Under the pieces are notes generated by a model. That model worked only from the letters and a program-made list of their open reading frames with translations, was not told where the DNA came from and ran no database searches. Shown here in pieces: positions 8,435-17,175 of a stretch of 64,000 nucleotides of DNA. The translations under genes were made by a program, and so were the position numbers. This DNA is from Pseudaquabacterium inlustre (GTDB taxonomy: Bacteria > Pseudomonadota > Gammaproteobacteria > Burkholderiales > Burkholderiaceae_C). Within the stretch, counting starts at the first letter, position 1. Every line of letters begins with the position of its first letter. Location: NCBI RefSeq assembly GCF_038066595.1, contig NZ_JBBUTH010000007.1, positions 62,001 through 126,000 on the forward strand. The letters are read 5' to 3'.

Positions 8435-10225
8435 ATGCCCAGCCGCCGCAGCCCTGCCGCCGCCCCCGATCCCGACCAGGCCCGGGCCGCGGCCGATGCC
8501 CTGCTGGCCACGCTGCGCCAGCGCCCCACGGCCACGGCGCTGAAGCAGGCGCGCGCGCTGCTGCCCACGCTGCGCAACCTGCGCCAGTTCGACGCGCTGC
8601 TGCCGCTGGCCGAACAGCTGTCGCGCATCGACCCCGCCGATGCCCCCACGCGGCGGCTGTACGCCCAGGGCCTGATCGAGACCGGCGCGACCACCGCCGC
8701 GCTGGACATGCTGCGCCAGCTGGTGGCCCGCCTGCCCAAGGGCGATGCCGAAGCCGCCGAGGCCTGGGGCCTGATCGGCCGCGCGTGCAAGCAGCTCTTC
8801 TTCGACGCCGCCGATGCCAGCGGCCCCGGCGCCCGCGCCGCGCTGGCCGAGGCGGTGCAGGCCTACCGCCTGCCCTGGCAGGCCGACCCCGCCCGCCACA
8901 CCTGGCATGGCGTGAACCTGCTGGCCCTGGTGAGCCGCGCACGCCGCGAGGGCTGGACCGAGATCGCACCGCGCATCGACCCCGCCAAGCTGGCGCGCCA
9001 GCTGGTGGATGCGCTGAACGCCGTGCCGCCCCGGGCGCGCGACGAATGGCACCTGCCCACGCTGGCCGAGGTCACGCTGGGCCTGGGCCTGGCCTCGGGC
9101 GACCTGGCGCCGGTGGAGGCGCTGCTGAAGGACTATGTCGGTGCGCCCGGCGTCCAGGCCTTCCAGGTGGCCAGCACGCTGCGCCAGTTCACCCAGGTGT
9201 GGGCGCTGGACAGCCTGCGCGCCGGCAGCCCCGGCATCGGCCTGCGTGGCGAGGCCGACCTGCGCCGCGCGCGCGGGCTGGCCGACATCCTGCGCGCCCG
9301 CCTGCTGAGCCTGCCCGGCGCCAGCCTGCAACTGCCGGTGGCCAAAGCCCAGCCCACCCAGCCCGCCCGGCCGGCCCGCGCCCGGCGTGGCACCGGCGAC
9401 CGCGCGCTGCTGACGCCCGGCGTGGCGCCGGTGCCCATCGCCCAGGCCGTGCCCGCCGACGCCCCCAGCGACGTGCAGCTCGAGGCCATCCTGGGCGTCG
9501 AGGGCCCGCGCACCTTTGCCTGGTGGCAGGCCGGCGTGGCCGCCTCGCGCTCGGTGGGCGTGGTGCGCAAGCGCCTGGGCCAGCGCATGGGCACCGGCTT
9601 CCTGGTGCGGCCGGCCGATTTCGGCCTGCCCGACGACGCCGGTCCGCTGCTGCTGACCAACTACCACGTGGTCAACCCCGACCACGTGGAAGACGGCCTG
9701 ATGCCCGACGAGGCCGAGGTGATCTTCGAGGCCGTGGACGCGGCCACCGCCTACCGTGTCGAGCGGCTGCTGTGGTGCTCACCGATCGCCGAGCACGACG
9801 CCAGCCTGCTGCGCCTGAGCGGCCAGCCCGCCGGCCTGCCGCCGCTGCCGATCGCCGCGCGGCTGCCCGAGATTCCGCCGCCCGAGGACAAGCAGCGCCC
9901 GCGCGTCTACGTCATCGGCTACCCAGGCGGGCGCGAGCTGTCGATCTCGTTCCAGGACAACGAGCTGATCGACCACGAAGGCCCGCCCACCGGCCAGCCC
10001 CCGGTGCCGGGGCGCTGGCGGGTGCACTACCGCGCGCCCACCGAGGGCGGCAACTCGGGCAGCCCGGTGTTCAACGACAGCGGCTGGGAGGTGATTGCGC
10101 TGCACCACAGCGGCGGGCGCTTCAAGATGCCGCGGCTGAACGGCCAGCCGGGCAGCTACGCCGCCAACGAGGGCCTGGCCATGGCCACGCTGGTGGCCGC
10201 GGTGAAGGCCGCCCGCCCCGGCTGA
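8435..10225 (+). CDS. Helical-repeat plus trypsin-like serine protease
   Basis: 596 aa from the ATG at 8435. Residues 1-330 are Leu/Ala-rich helices resembling degenerate TPRs (for example LLPLAEQLSRIDPADAPTRRLYAQGLIETGATTAALDML). Residues 380-596 form a trypsin-like peptidase with the triad H411 (LLTNYHVV), D455 (EHDASLLRL) and S541 (EGGNSGSPVF). No signal peptide or transmembrane segment, so it appears cytoplasmic, unlike DegP-type proteases. Similar TPR + trypsin architectures occur in putative effector or conflict systems, but the role here is unknown. An oxyanion-hole GNSGSP motif and an intact triad suggest it is active. Confidence 0.78.
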   Translation: MPSRRSPAAAPDPDQARAAADALLATLRQRPTATALKQARALLPTLRNLRQFDALLPLAEQLSRIDPADAPTRRLYAQGLIETGATTAALDMLRQLVARLPKGDAEAAEAWGLIGRACKQLFFDAADASGPGARAALAEAVQAYRLPWQADPARHTWHGVNLLALVSRARREGWTEIAPRIDPAKLARQLVDALNAVPPRARDEWHLPTLAEVTLGLGLASGDLAPVEALLKDYVGAPGVQAFQVASTLRQFTQVWALDSLRAGSPGIGLRGEADLRRARGLADILRARLLSLPGASLQLPVAKAQPTQPARPARARRGTGDRALLTPGVAPVPIAQAVPADAPSDVQLEAILGVEGPRTFAWWQAGVAASRSVGVVRKRLGQRMGTGFLVRPADFGLPDDAGPLLLTNYHVVNPDHVEDGLMPDEAEVIFEAVDAATAYRVERLLWCSPIAEHDASLLRLSGQPAGLPPLPIAARLPEIPPPEDKQRPRVYVIGYPGGRELSISFQDNELIDHEGPPTGQPPVPGRWRVHYRAPTEGGNSGSPVFNDSGWEVIALHHSGGRFKMPRLNGQPGSYAANEGLAMATLVAAVKAARPG

Positions 10226-10244
10226 GCGGGCCTGCTGCGCAGCG

Positions 10245-11498
10245 TCAAGGCGCCGGCAGCGCCTTCTGCCGGGTGGCCAGCAACGCGCCCAGCGCCAGCA
10301 CGCCGGCCGACACCGCCAGCCCGGCCTGCAAGCCACCGGCGCCATCGGCCAGCCGGCCCACCAGGCTGGGCCCGACGATCTGCCCGGCGGCGAACACGAT
10401 GGTGAAGGCGCTGATGCCGGCCGGCCAGGCCGCCGGCGGCAGGTTGTGCCGCACCAGGGCCGTGGTGCTGGCCACCACCGACAGGAACACCGCGCCGAAC
10501 AGCACGCCCGAGGCCAGCGCCACCAGCGCATGGGGGCTGAGCACCGGCGCCAGCGTGGCCACGGCCAGCAACGCGCTCAGGCTGGCCAGCGGGCGGCCGT
10601 CGCGGTGGCGCTGCAGCAGGCCGGCCCACAGCCAGGGCGAGGCCATCACACCGACGCCCAGCAGGCTGTAGAACAGCACCACCATGCCGGTGCCATGCTG
10701 CTGCTCGCGCAGCAGCGTGACGATGAAGGTCATGTAGCCGATGTAGCCCAGGCCGAACATGAAGTAGGCCGCCAGCCCGAAGCCGAACGGCCGCCACGCC
10801 GCGGTGGCCGCCGTGCCCGAGGTGGGCGGGGCCGAGGCCACCGCGGCGGCCGGTGCCGCTGCATCCAGATCGGCCATGTCGCGGCGGCGCGCGGCCATCG
10901 CGGCGGTGGCCGCCAGGGCCAGCGCGCCCAGCGCGATCCAGCCGCCCGGCCAGCCGGCCAGCAGCGCGCCCGCAGGCCACGCGATCAGCGGCGGCAGGCC
11001 CAGCGCGCAGGCCACGATGCCGGCGCCGGTGCCGCCGTAGTACAGGCCCAGCACCAGGCCCGGCGTGATGCCGCTGCCGGCTGGCTGCGGCCGCAGCCCC
11101 AGGCGCGCCGCCATCAACCCGCCCGAGACGAAGACCACCGCGCTGGCCGTGCCGGTGGCCAGGCGCAGCGCGTACAGCACGGCATCGGCCCAGGCCGGCC
11201 CGGTGGCCAGGCCGTGCGCGGCCAGCAGCAGCGCGGCGGCGGCGCTGCCGCCCAGCAGCGCCCGCGTGGCGCCCCAGCGCCGAAGCAGCACCGGCATGGC
11301 CAGCGCACCCAGCAGGTAGCCGGCGGCGTTGACGGTGTTCATCGCGCCGGCGGTGACATAGCGCCAGCCCAGCGCCTCGCGCATCGGCGGCAGCAGCAGC
11401 GCGTACGAGAAGCGCGCCAGCCCCAGCGACACCGCCGCCCCCAGCGCCAGGGCCAGGGCGGTGAGCAGGGTGCGGCGCAGGGGGCTGGCTTCAGGCAT
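10245..11498 (-). CDS. YbfB/YjiJ family MFS transporter
   Basis: 417 aa with about twelve hydrophobic segments. The N-terminal SLGLARFSYALLLPPMREALGWRYVTAGAMNTVNAAGYLLGA is characteristic of the YbfB/YjiJ branch of the major facilitator superfamily. Substrate unknown; inner membrane. Converges with the protease gene (19 bp apart) and lies downstream of the TRAP/shikimate-dehydrogenase operon with a 46-bp gap, so read-through is possible. Confidence 0.87.
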   Translation of the reverse strand: MPEASPLRRTLLTALALALGAAVSLGLARFSYALLLPPMREALGWRYVTAGAMNTVNAAGYLLGALAMPVLLRRWGATRALLGGSAAAALLLAAHGLATGPAWADAVLYALRLATGTASAVVFVSGGLMAARLGLRPQPAGSGITPGLVLGLYYGGTGAGIVACALGLPPLIAWPAGALLAGWPGGWIALGALALAATAAMAARRRDMADLDAAAPAAAVASAPPTSGTAATAAWRPFGFGLAAYFMFGLGYIGYMTFIVTLLREQQHGTGMVVLFYSLLGVGVMASPWLWAGLLQRHRDGRPLASLSALLAVATLAPVLSPHALVALASGVLFGAVFLSVVASTTALVRHNLPPAAWPAGISAFTIVFAAGQIVGPSLVGRLADGAGGLQAGLAVSAGVLALGALLATRQKALPAP

Positions 11499-11544
11499 GC
11501 CCCATGTTAGGGCGGCCGCGGCGGGCCGCCGGGTCGCGCTGGCG

Positions 11545-12420
11545 TCAGCCGGCCACCAGCTGACGGAAATGCCGGTCCATGCGCTCGGCGTCGGGCGTCA
11601 GGCCGGTGAACAGCGCGAAGGCGCCCACCGCCTGGCCCACGGCCATGGTGCCGCCATCCACCACACGGCAGCCGGCAGCGCGCGCCGCCTGCAGCAGCGC
11701 GGTGTCGAGCGGGAAGTACACCACCTCCGACACCCACAGCCCCGGATGCAGCAGCGCGGCCGGCAGTGGCAGGCCGGGCAGCTTGGCCATGCCAGTGGGC
11801 GTGGCGTGGATCAGGCCGGTGGCCGCCTCGGGCGCACCGGGTGTACCGATGGCCGACGCGATGTCGGCCGCCGCCACGGCGCGGCCGGGGCCGTACAGCG
11901 CATTCAAGGCCTCGGCCAGGGCCTGGGCGCGGGCCGGATCGGCATCCACCAGGCGCAGCTGGCCGGCCCCGGCGCGCAGCACCGCATGGGCGATGGCCGA
12001 GCCCGCGCCGCCGGTGCCCAGCAGCACCACGCGCGCCAGGTCGGCACCCGGCAGCGCGCGCTGGAAGCCCCAGGCCCAGCCCGAGCCGTCGGTGTTGTGG
12101 CCGATGGCGCGGCCGCCGCGGAAGACCACGGTGTTCACCGCGCCCATCGCACGCGCCTCGTCCGACAGCTCGTCCAGCAGCGGCAGCACCAGCTGCTTGC
12201 ACGGGAAGGTGATGTTCAGCCCGGCAAAGCCCATCTGGCGCGCGGCGTGCACCAAGCCCGGCAATGCCGAGGCATCGGTGCCGGCTGCATCCAGGTCGAT
12301 CAGCTGGTAGTGCAGCGCCAGGCCCTGGGCGCGCGCCTCGGTCTCGTGCAGTGCCGGCGACAGCGAGCGCTGAATCCCCGCGCCGATCAAGCCAACCAGC
12401 CGTTTGCTTTGACCACTCAC
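11545..12420 (-). CDS. Shikimate/quinate dehydrogenase-like enzyme
   Basis: 291 aa, GTG start overlapping the dctP stop (GTGA). N-terminal substrate domain with S19-L-S-P (shikimate-binding) and NITFPCKQ (catalytic K75), the partner D111 in GHNTDGSGWAWG, then a Rossmann domain with LLGTGGAGSAIAHAVL. All these are AroE-family motifs. It terminates a TRAP uptake operon, and the family includes catabolic paralogs, so it more likely oxidises imported quinate/shikimate or a relative than serves aromatic amino acid biosynthesis. Whether it uses NAD or NADP cannot be stated firmly; the residues after the second beta strand read LRLVDADPARA, with an acidic DAD that favours NAD. Confidence 0.85.
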   Translation of the reverse strand: MSGQSKRLVGLIGAGIQRSLSPALHETEARAQGLALHYQLIDLDAAGTDASALPGLVHAARQMGFAGLNITFPCKQLVLPLLDELSDEARAMGAVNTVVFRGGRAIGHNTDGSGWAWGFQRALPGADLARVVLLGTGGAGSAIAHAVLRAGAGQLRLVDADPARAQALAEALNALYGPGRAVAAADIASAIGTPGAPEAATGLIHATPTGMAKLPGLPLPAALLHPGLWVSEVVYFPLDTALLQAARAAGCRVVDGGTMAVGQAVGAFALFTGLTPDAERMDRHFRQLVAG

Positions 12421-13421
12421 TTTCGGAGCTTTGCGAGTTCAGCCTGCAGCTCTGCCACAGTGGCGGCAATGGCGGCGCCATGCTTGTCCACCACCGGCTG
12501 CAGCTTGGCGCGCAGCTTGGCCTGCTCGGCGGCCGAGAACTCGGTGGTCTGCATGCCGGCCTTCTTCAGCTCCTGCAGGTCGTCGGCCGACTTGTCGCGG
12601 TTGACCTTGCGCTGGTACGCAGCGGCCTCGGTCGCGGCGTCCTTCACCACCTTGCGCTCGGCCTCGCTGAGCGTGTCCCAGACCTTCTTGCTGAAGATCA
12701 GCGACTGCGGGTTGTACTGGTGGTTGGTGACGGCCAGGTGCTTCTGCACCTCGTAGAACTTGTTGGCCAGGATCACCGACAGCGGGTTCTCCTGCCCGTC
12801 GATGGCCTTCTGCTCCAGACCGGCATAGACCTCGGGGAAGGCCATCGGCGTGGGGTTGGCGCCCAGGGCCTTGACCCAGTCGACGTTGATCGCGTTGGGG
12901 ATCACGCGCAGCTTCAGGCCGGCGATGTCTTCCACCGTGGCGATGGCCTTCTTGCTGTTGGTGATGTTGCGAAAGCCCAGCTCCACATAGGCCAGGCCGA
13001 CGATGTTCTTGTCCAGCAGCTTGGCGTGCAGCTTCTGGCCGAACGGGCCGTCGACCACCGCATCGGCCTCCTTGGCGCTGGCGAACATGAACGGGAAGTC
13101 ATAGACCTCGAAGTCCTTGACCTGCGAGGCCAGGATGCCCGAGTTCAGCTGCACGAACTCGATGGTGCCGCCCTGCAGCGCCGAGACGTTCTGCGCGTCG
13201 CCGCCCAGCGTGCCGCCGGCGAACACGTTGACCTTGAACTTGCCGCCCGACTTGGCCGCCATCAGCTCGGCGAACTTCACCGCGCCCATCTCCAGCGGAT
13301 GGCCCTTGGGGTTCTGCAGCGCGAACTTGAAGGTCCGCTCCTTGATGTCCTGGGCGGCGGCGGTGCCGAACACGGCCAGGGCGGCCACGGCGGCCAGGGT
13401 CTTGAGCATCAAGCGCTTCAT
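12417..13421 (-). CDS. dctP: TRAP transporter substrate-binding protein DctP
   Basis: 334 aa with a Sec signal peptide (MKRLMLKTLAAVAALAVFGTAAA). DctP-family features: FKFALQNPKGHPLEMGAVKFAEL at the mature N-terminus, and FRNITNSKKAIATVEDIAGLKLRV containing the conserved arginine that clamps a carboxylate. Good AGGAG ribosome site. Delivers a carboxylate to the DctQM permease encoded upstream. Gene order dctQ-dctM-dctP-dehydrogenase, all within short gaps. Confidence 0.92.
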   Translation of the reverse strand: MKRLMLKTLAAVAALAVFGTAAAQDIKERTFKFALQNPKGHPLEMGAVKFAELMAAKSGGKFKVNVFAGGTLGGDAQNVSALQGGTIEFVQLNSGILASQVKDFEVYDFPFMFASAKEADAVVDGPFGQKLHAKLLDKNIVGLAYVELGFRNITNSKKAIATVEDIAGLKLRVIPNAINVDWVKALGANPTPMAFPEVYAGLEQKAIDGQENPLSVILANKFYEVQKHLAVTNHQYNPQSLIFSKKVWDTLSEAERKVVKDAATEAAAYQRKVNRDKSADDLQELKKAGMQTTEFSAAEQAKLRAKLQPVVDKHGAAIAATVAELQAELAKLRK

Positions 13422-13440
13422 GGAAGTCTCCTCGGAAGAA

Positions 13441-14721
13441 TCAGTTCGCGAACCATTTCGCCGGCACCGTCACGATGGACGGGAACAGCACCATCAGGAA
13501 CATCACCGTGAACTCGGCGATCATGAAAGGCATGACGCCACGCGTGACGTCATCCATCTTCATCTTGCCCACGCCGGCCACCACGTTCAGCACCGTGCCC
13601 ACCGGCGGCGTGATCAGGCCGATGGCGTTGTTGATGATGAACAGCACGCCGAAGTAGATCGGGTCGATGCCGGCGGCCTTGATCACCGGCATCAGCACCG
13701 GGGTCATGATCAGGATGGTGGGCGTCATGTCCATGGCCGTGCCCACGGCCATCACCAGCACCATGATGGCGATCAGCAGCAGCGTCTGGTTGCCCATGAA
13801 AGGCTGCAGCAGCGCGATCATCTTGCTGGGGATGTCGGCCACCGTGATCAGCCAGGCACTCACCATCGCGGCAGCCACCAGGAACATGATGACTGCGGTG
13901 GTCTTGGCCGCGGCCATGAACACCTCGCCGATCTGGTGCAGGCTGAGCTCGCGGTAGACCACCATGGCCACGAACAGCGCGTACACCGCGGCCACCACGG
14001 CGGCCTCGGTCGGCGTGAACACGCCGAACTTCAGGCCCACCACCACGATCACCGGCAGGAACAGCGCCCAGGCCGATTCGCGCAGCGCCTTCAGCCGTGC
14101 CGCGGTGCTGGCCTTGGGCGGCGGCGTGATGGCCTCCTTCTTGGCCACCCACCACCACGCGATGGCGATCGACACGCCCATCAGGATGCCCGGCACGATG
14201 CCGGCCAGGAACAGCTTGCCGATCGACAGGTTGGCGGCCACGCCGAAGACCACGAAGCCGATCGACGGCGGGATCACCGGCGCGATGATGCCGGCGCTGG
14301 CGATCAGGCCGCCGGCCTTGGCCTTGTCATGCCCGGCGCGCACCATCATCGGCAGCAGCAGGGCGGCCAGCGCGGCGGTGTCGGCCACGGCCGAGCCCGA
14401 CAGCGCGGCCATCATCACCGCCGCCAGGATGGCCACGAAGCCCAGGCCGCCGCGGCGGTGGCCCACCAGCGTGATGGCCAAATCGACGATGCGGCGGCTC
14501 AGGCCCCCCACGTTCATGATCTCGCCGGCCAGCATGAAGAAGGGCACGGCCAGCAGCGGGAAGCTGTCGGCGCCGTTGACCACGTTCTGCGCCAGGATCT
14601 GCGCATCGAACATGTCCAGGTGCCACATCAGCGCCACGCCCGAGGCCAGCAGCGCATAGGCGATGGGCAGGCCGATGGCCATGGCGGCCAGCAGCGAGCC
14701 GAGGAAGACAAAAACAGTCAT
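13441..14721 (-). CDS. dctM: TRAP transporter large permease DctM
   Basis: 426 aa, about 12 membrane segments. DctM motifs: SGSAVADTAALAALLLPMM, the conserved IIAPVIPPSIGFVVFG, and LITPPVGTVLNVVAGV near the C-terminus. It forms the sodium-driven transport channel with the small subunit. 19 bp before dctP and 16 bp after dctQ. Confidence 0.93.
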   Translation of the reverse strand: MTVFVFLGSLLAAMAIGLPIAYALLASGVALMWHLDMFDAQILAQNVVNGADSFPLLAVPFFMLAGEIMNVGGLSRRIVDLAITLVGHRRGGLGFVAILAAVMMAALSGSAVADTAALAALLLPMMVRAGHDKAKAGGLIASAGIIAPVIPPSIGFVVFGVAANLSIGKLFLAGIVPGILMGVSIAIAWWWVAKKEAITPPPKASTAARLKALRESAWALFLPVIVVVGLKFGVFTPTEAAVVAAVYALFVAMVVYRELSLHQIGEVFMAAAKTTAVIMFLVAAAMVSAWLITVADIPSKMIALLQPFMGNQTLLLIAIMVLVMAVGTAMDMTPTILIMTPVLMPVIKAAGIDPIYFGVLFIINNAIGLITPPVGTVLNVVAGVGKMKMDDVTRGVMPFMIAEFTVMFLMVLFPSIVTVPAKWFAN

Positions 14722-14737
14722 GACAGCCCTTCCCGGC

Positions 14738-15298
14738 TCAATGCTTCTTGAAGGTGACGCTGCGGTCGAGGTGCAGGTCTTCCACCTGCGCCAGGTCTTC
14801 GCTCTCCTGCACCATCACCAGGTCTTCGTCGCGCACCTGGCCGCTCACCGTGCGCCACAGCTCGCGCAGCAGGATCAGCGTGGCCGACACCGCGAACACC
14901 ACGCCCGAGGCGTAGAAGATGGCCACCGACGCGCCGGTGACCGGCGCCTCGACCTCGCGGTTGATCACCATCTGCGCCCAGCTGCCCTGCAGCAGCAGGC
15001 CGTTGATGCCCAGCATGGCCAGCTGCGCCAGCACCAGGCAGGCTCGCTTGCCGGTCGGGCCCAGGCGGCCCACCAGCATGTCGGTGCCCAGGTGGCCATG
15101 CTCCTTGAGCGCGACGATGGCGCCCAGGAAGCACATCCACACGAACAGCCAGCGCGAGACCTCCTCCGACACCGTGATGCCCGACGAGAACGCATAGCGC
15201 AGCACCACGTTGCCAAACACCAGCAACACCATCAGCGCCAGCATGGCCACCATGGCCCATTCCAGCAGCCGGCAGTAGCCGTTGATCACTCTGTTCAT
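14738..15298 (-). CDS. dctQ: TRAP transporter small permease DctQ
   Basis: 186 aa from the ATG preceded by AGGAGA (MNRVINGYCRLLEWAM). Four transmembrane helices, with the family motif VSEEVSRWLFVWMCFLGA around helix 2. An upstream in-frame start at 15358 would add 20 residues without a ribosome site. First gene of the operon; its leader holds a 23-bp dyad at 15353-15375. Confidence 0.88.
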   Translation of the reverse strand: MNRVINGYCRLLEWAMVAMLALMVLLVFGNVVLRYAFSSGITVSEEVSRWLFVWMCFLGAIVALKEHGHLGTDMLVGRLGPTGKRACLVLAQLAMLGINGLLLQGSWAQMVINREVEAPVTGASVAIFYASGVVFAVSATLILLRELWRTVSGQVRDEDLVMVQESEDLAQVEDLHLDRSVTFKKH

Positions 15299-15352
15299 CG
15301 GGGGTCTCCTCGCACACGGCATGGCCAACGGACAGCCCGCTGCCCGTCGCGG

Positions 15353-15375
15353 AACCAATTTTGTACGAACTGGTT
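15353..15375. promoter_or_regulatory. 23-bp imperfect palindrome, candidate TetR operator
   Basis: AACCAnTT, seven bases, then AAnTGGTT: 7 of 8 positions in each arm pair around a single central base. It sits 55 bp before dctQ, between the TRAP operon and the tetR gene that reads in the same direction from 16165. The opening codons of tetR (16147-16165) carry a related TTTTGTAC-TGGTT sequence, suggesting a second site. Typical size and symmetry for a TetR-family operator. Confidence 0.5.
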
Positions 15376-15493
15376 AGTTTTATTCTGGGTGGAAACCCGC
15401 ATGTCAGCGGGCCAGCGCCGGGCCGCTCCCAAGCAGGCCCGCACCCGCCCGGCGGGTGGCTTCGCGTACCCGCGGAGCCGGGTGCCTCAGGTA

Positions 15494-16165
15494 TCAGGCG
15501 CGCACGTGGCGCACCACCATCTCCACGATGGACTCGCGCCGTGCGGCGATGGCCGCCGGCGACTCCAGGTCGCGCTGGAAGATCAGCGAGAAGGTGTGGC
15601 GGTTGGCCACGTTGAAGATGCTCAACGCGCTGATCGACATGTGCAGGTCCACCGGGTCCACGCCGGCGCGGAACACGCCCGCGGCCACGCCGCGCTGGTA
15701 CACGCGGCGCAGGCCCTCGATGGCCGGCACGTTGAGCTCGCGGATGCTCTGGCTTTGCGCCAGGTACTCGCCGCGGTGGATGTTCTCGGTCATCACCAGG
15801 CGGATGAACTCCGGGTGCGCCAGCTGGTAATCCACCGTGAAGGCCACCAGCGTGCGCAACGCCTGCTCGGGCGGCAGGTCGTCGAGCTGCAGGCCGCTCT
15901 CGATCACGCGCATCTGGCGGTAGGCCTCTTCCAGCACCGCCACGTACAGCCCTTCCTTGCTGCCGAAGTAGTAATAGATCATGCGCTTGCTGGTGCGCGT
16001 GGCCGCGGCGATCTCGTCGATGCGTGCGCCGGCCAGGCCTTTGTCGGCGAACTCGCGCATCGCCACGGCCAGGATGTCGGCCATGGTGCGCTCGGGGTCG
16101 TTGGTGCGGCCGGTGGTGTCGCTCGGCGGCCGGCCCCGGCGCGGCTTTTGTACTGGTTCGTTCAT
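15494..16165 (-). CDS. TetR/AcrR family transcriptional regulator
   Basis: 223 aa. N-terminal HTH (residues 28-75, AMREFADKGLAGARIDEIAAATRTSKRMIYYYFGSKEGLY) and a longer C-terminal ligand domain with FTVDYQLAHPEFIRLVMTEN, like the RutR/YcdC-type group (TetR_C_6/CerR-like). Starts with a basic RRGRPP tail. Located upstream of, and co-directional with, the TRAP operon (195 bp gap containing a dyad), so it is the prime candidate for its repressor. Confidence 0.9.
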   Translation of the reverse strand: MNEPVQKPRRGRPPSDTTGRTNDPERTMADILAVAMREFADKGLAGARIDEIAAATRTSKRMIYYYFGSKEGLYVAVLEEAYRQMRVIESGLQLDDLPPEQALRTLVAFTVDYQLAHPEFIRLVMTENIHRGEYLAQSQSIRELNVPAIEGLRRVYQRGVAAGVFRAGVDPVDLHMSISALSIFNVANRHTFSLIFQRDLESPAAIAARRESIVEMVVRHVRA

Positions 16166-16213
16166 GACGGCCAGCAGCTTAACGCATGGTGCGGCGCCTC
16201 TATTTCCCGGCCT

Positions 16214-16241
16214 CTTGAAAGCCGCCGCAGCGGCCTGAACT
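16214..16241 (+). promoter_or_regulatory. Sigma-32-like heat-shock promoter
   Basis: CTTGAAA (16214-16220) is a perfect match to the RpoH -35 element, followed after 13 bp by CCTGAACT, a partial match to CCCCATNT. Located 66 bp upstream of the first hsp20 start, as expected for small heat-shock genes. Confidence 0.5.
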
Positions 16242-16307
16242 GTGCGTCACGGGCCGCGCTGCCAAGCCGACGCGGCCCACCCGACCACCGAACCGCCGAG
16301 GATCGCC

Positions 16308-16769
16308 ATGCTTTACCGCAGCCTGTTTCCGCACGACCTGATGAACGAATTCGGCCGCCTGCAGCGCGACCTGCAAGGCGCCTTCGATGGCTCACCCGCC
16401 ATCCGGGGCGCCGGGCGCGGCGGCTACCCCGCGCTGAACGTGGGCGCCACGCCCGAGGCGGTGGAGATCCTGGCCTTCGCGCCCGGGCTGGACCCGGCCA
16501 CCATCGAGGTCAACCTCGAGCGTGGCGTGCTCACGCTGGAAGGCCGGCGCGCCGCCACGCTGCCTGCCAACGCCAACGGTGAGCGTGCGGGCGAGACGCG
16601 CCAGACGGTGCACCTGCAGGAGCGCTTCGACGGCCACTTCCGCCGCGTGGTGAGCCTGCCCGACGACATCGACGCCGCGGCCGTGCAGGCCGCCTACCGC
16701 GATGGCGTGCTGCGCATCACTGTGCCACGCCGTGGCCAGACGCAGCCGCGCCGCATCCCGGTGCTGTAA
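16308..16769 (+). CDS. Hsp20 family small heat-shock protein (first)
   Basis: 153 aa from the ATG after GAGGA (MLYRSLFPHDLMNEF). Alpha-crystallin domain at about 45-145: YPALNVGATPEAVEILAFAPGL, the LERGVLTLEGRR strand, and the C-terminal AAYRDGVLRITVPRR (family motif A.Y.dGvL.v..Pk), ending in the assembly motif RIPVL (I-x-V/L). ATP-independent holdase. Forms a two-gene pair with the next hsp20; together they resemble the class A/B-like pairs that co-assemble. Confidence 0.92.
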   Translation: MLYRSLFPHDLMNEFGRLQRDLQGAFDGSPAIRGAGRGGYPALNVGATPEAVEILAFAPGLDPATIEVNLERGVLTLEGRRAATLPANANGERAGETRQTVHLQERFDGHFRRVVSLPDDIDAAAVQAAYRDGVLRITVPRRGQTQPRRIPVL

Positions 16770-16812
16770 GGCGCCGCCCTCTCCCGCTTGCCCCCATGCC
16801 CAGGAGCCCGAC

Positions 16813-17175
16813 ATGAACACCCCGACCCGCGACACCCAAGAAGCCCCCGCCCTGCTGCCCCTGGTGGACGTGGTGGAAGACGCCAGCGGCATCACCCTGT
16901 ATGCCGATCTGCCCGGCGTGGCGCGCGACGCGCTGCAGCTGCGCGTGGAAGGCGACCGCCTGGCCATCGAGGCCGAGATCAGCGCCACGCTGCGCGAAGG
17001 CAGCACGCCCAGCCACACCGAGGTGGGGCTGACGCGCTACCGCCGCGCCTTCACGCTCAGCAAGGAACTGGATGCGGAGCGCGTCAGCGCCGAACTGAGC
17101 CAAGGCGTGCTGCGCGTGCGCATCCCCAAGGCCGCGCAAGCGCAGCCGCGCCGCATCCAGGTTCAGGTGGCCTGA
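16813..17175 (+). CDS. Hsp20 family small heat-shock protein (second)
   Basis: 120 aa from the ATG after CAGGAG. Alpha-crystallin domain covers nearly the whole protein: LVDVVEDASGITLYADLPGV, then RYRRAFTLSKELDAERVSAELSQGVLRVRIPK. Shorter N-terminal arm than its partner and no clear I-x-I tail (ends RIQVQVA). 43 bp after the first hsp20. Its last 13 bases overlap the convergent MarR gene. Confidence 0.92.
   Translation: MNTPTRDTQEAPALLPLVDVVEDASGITLYADLPGVARDALQLRVEGDRLAIEAEISATLREGSTPSHTEVGLTRYRRAFTLSKELDAERVSAELSQGVLRVRIPKAAQAQPRRIQVQVA

Noticed and set aside
7889..9685. 598-residue minus-strand open frame opposite the muramidase/protease genes
   Set aside because: Gly/Gln/Arg-rich with no domains; the plus strand shows intact catalytic motifs in both genes.
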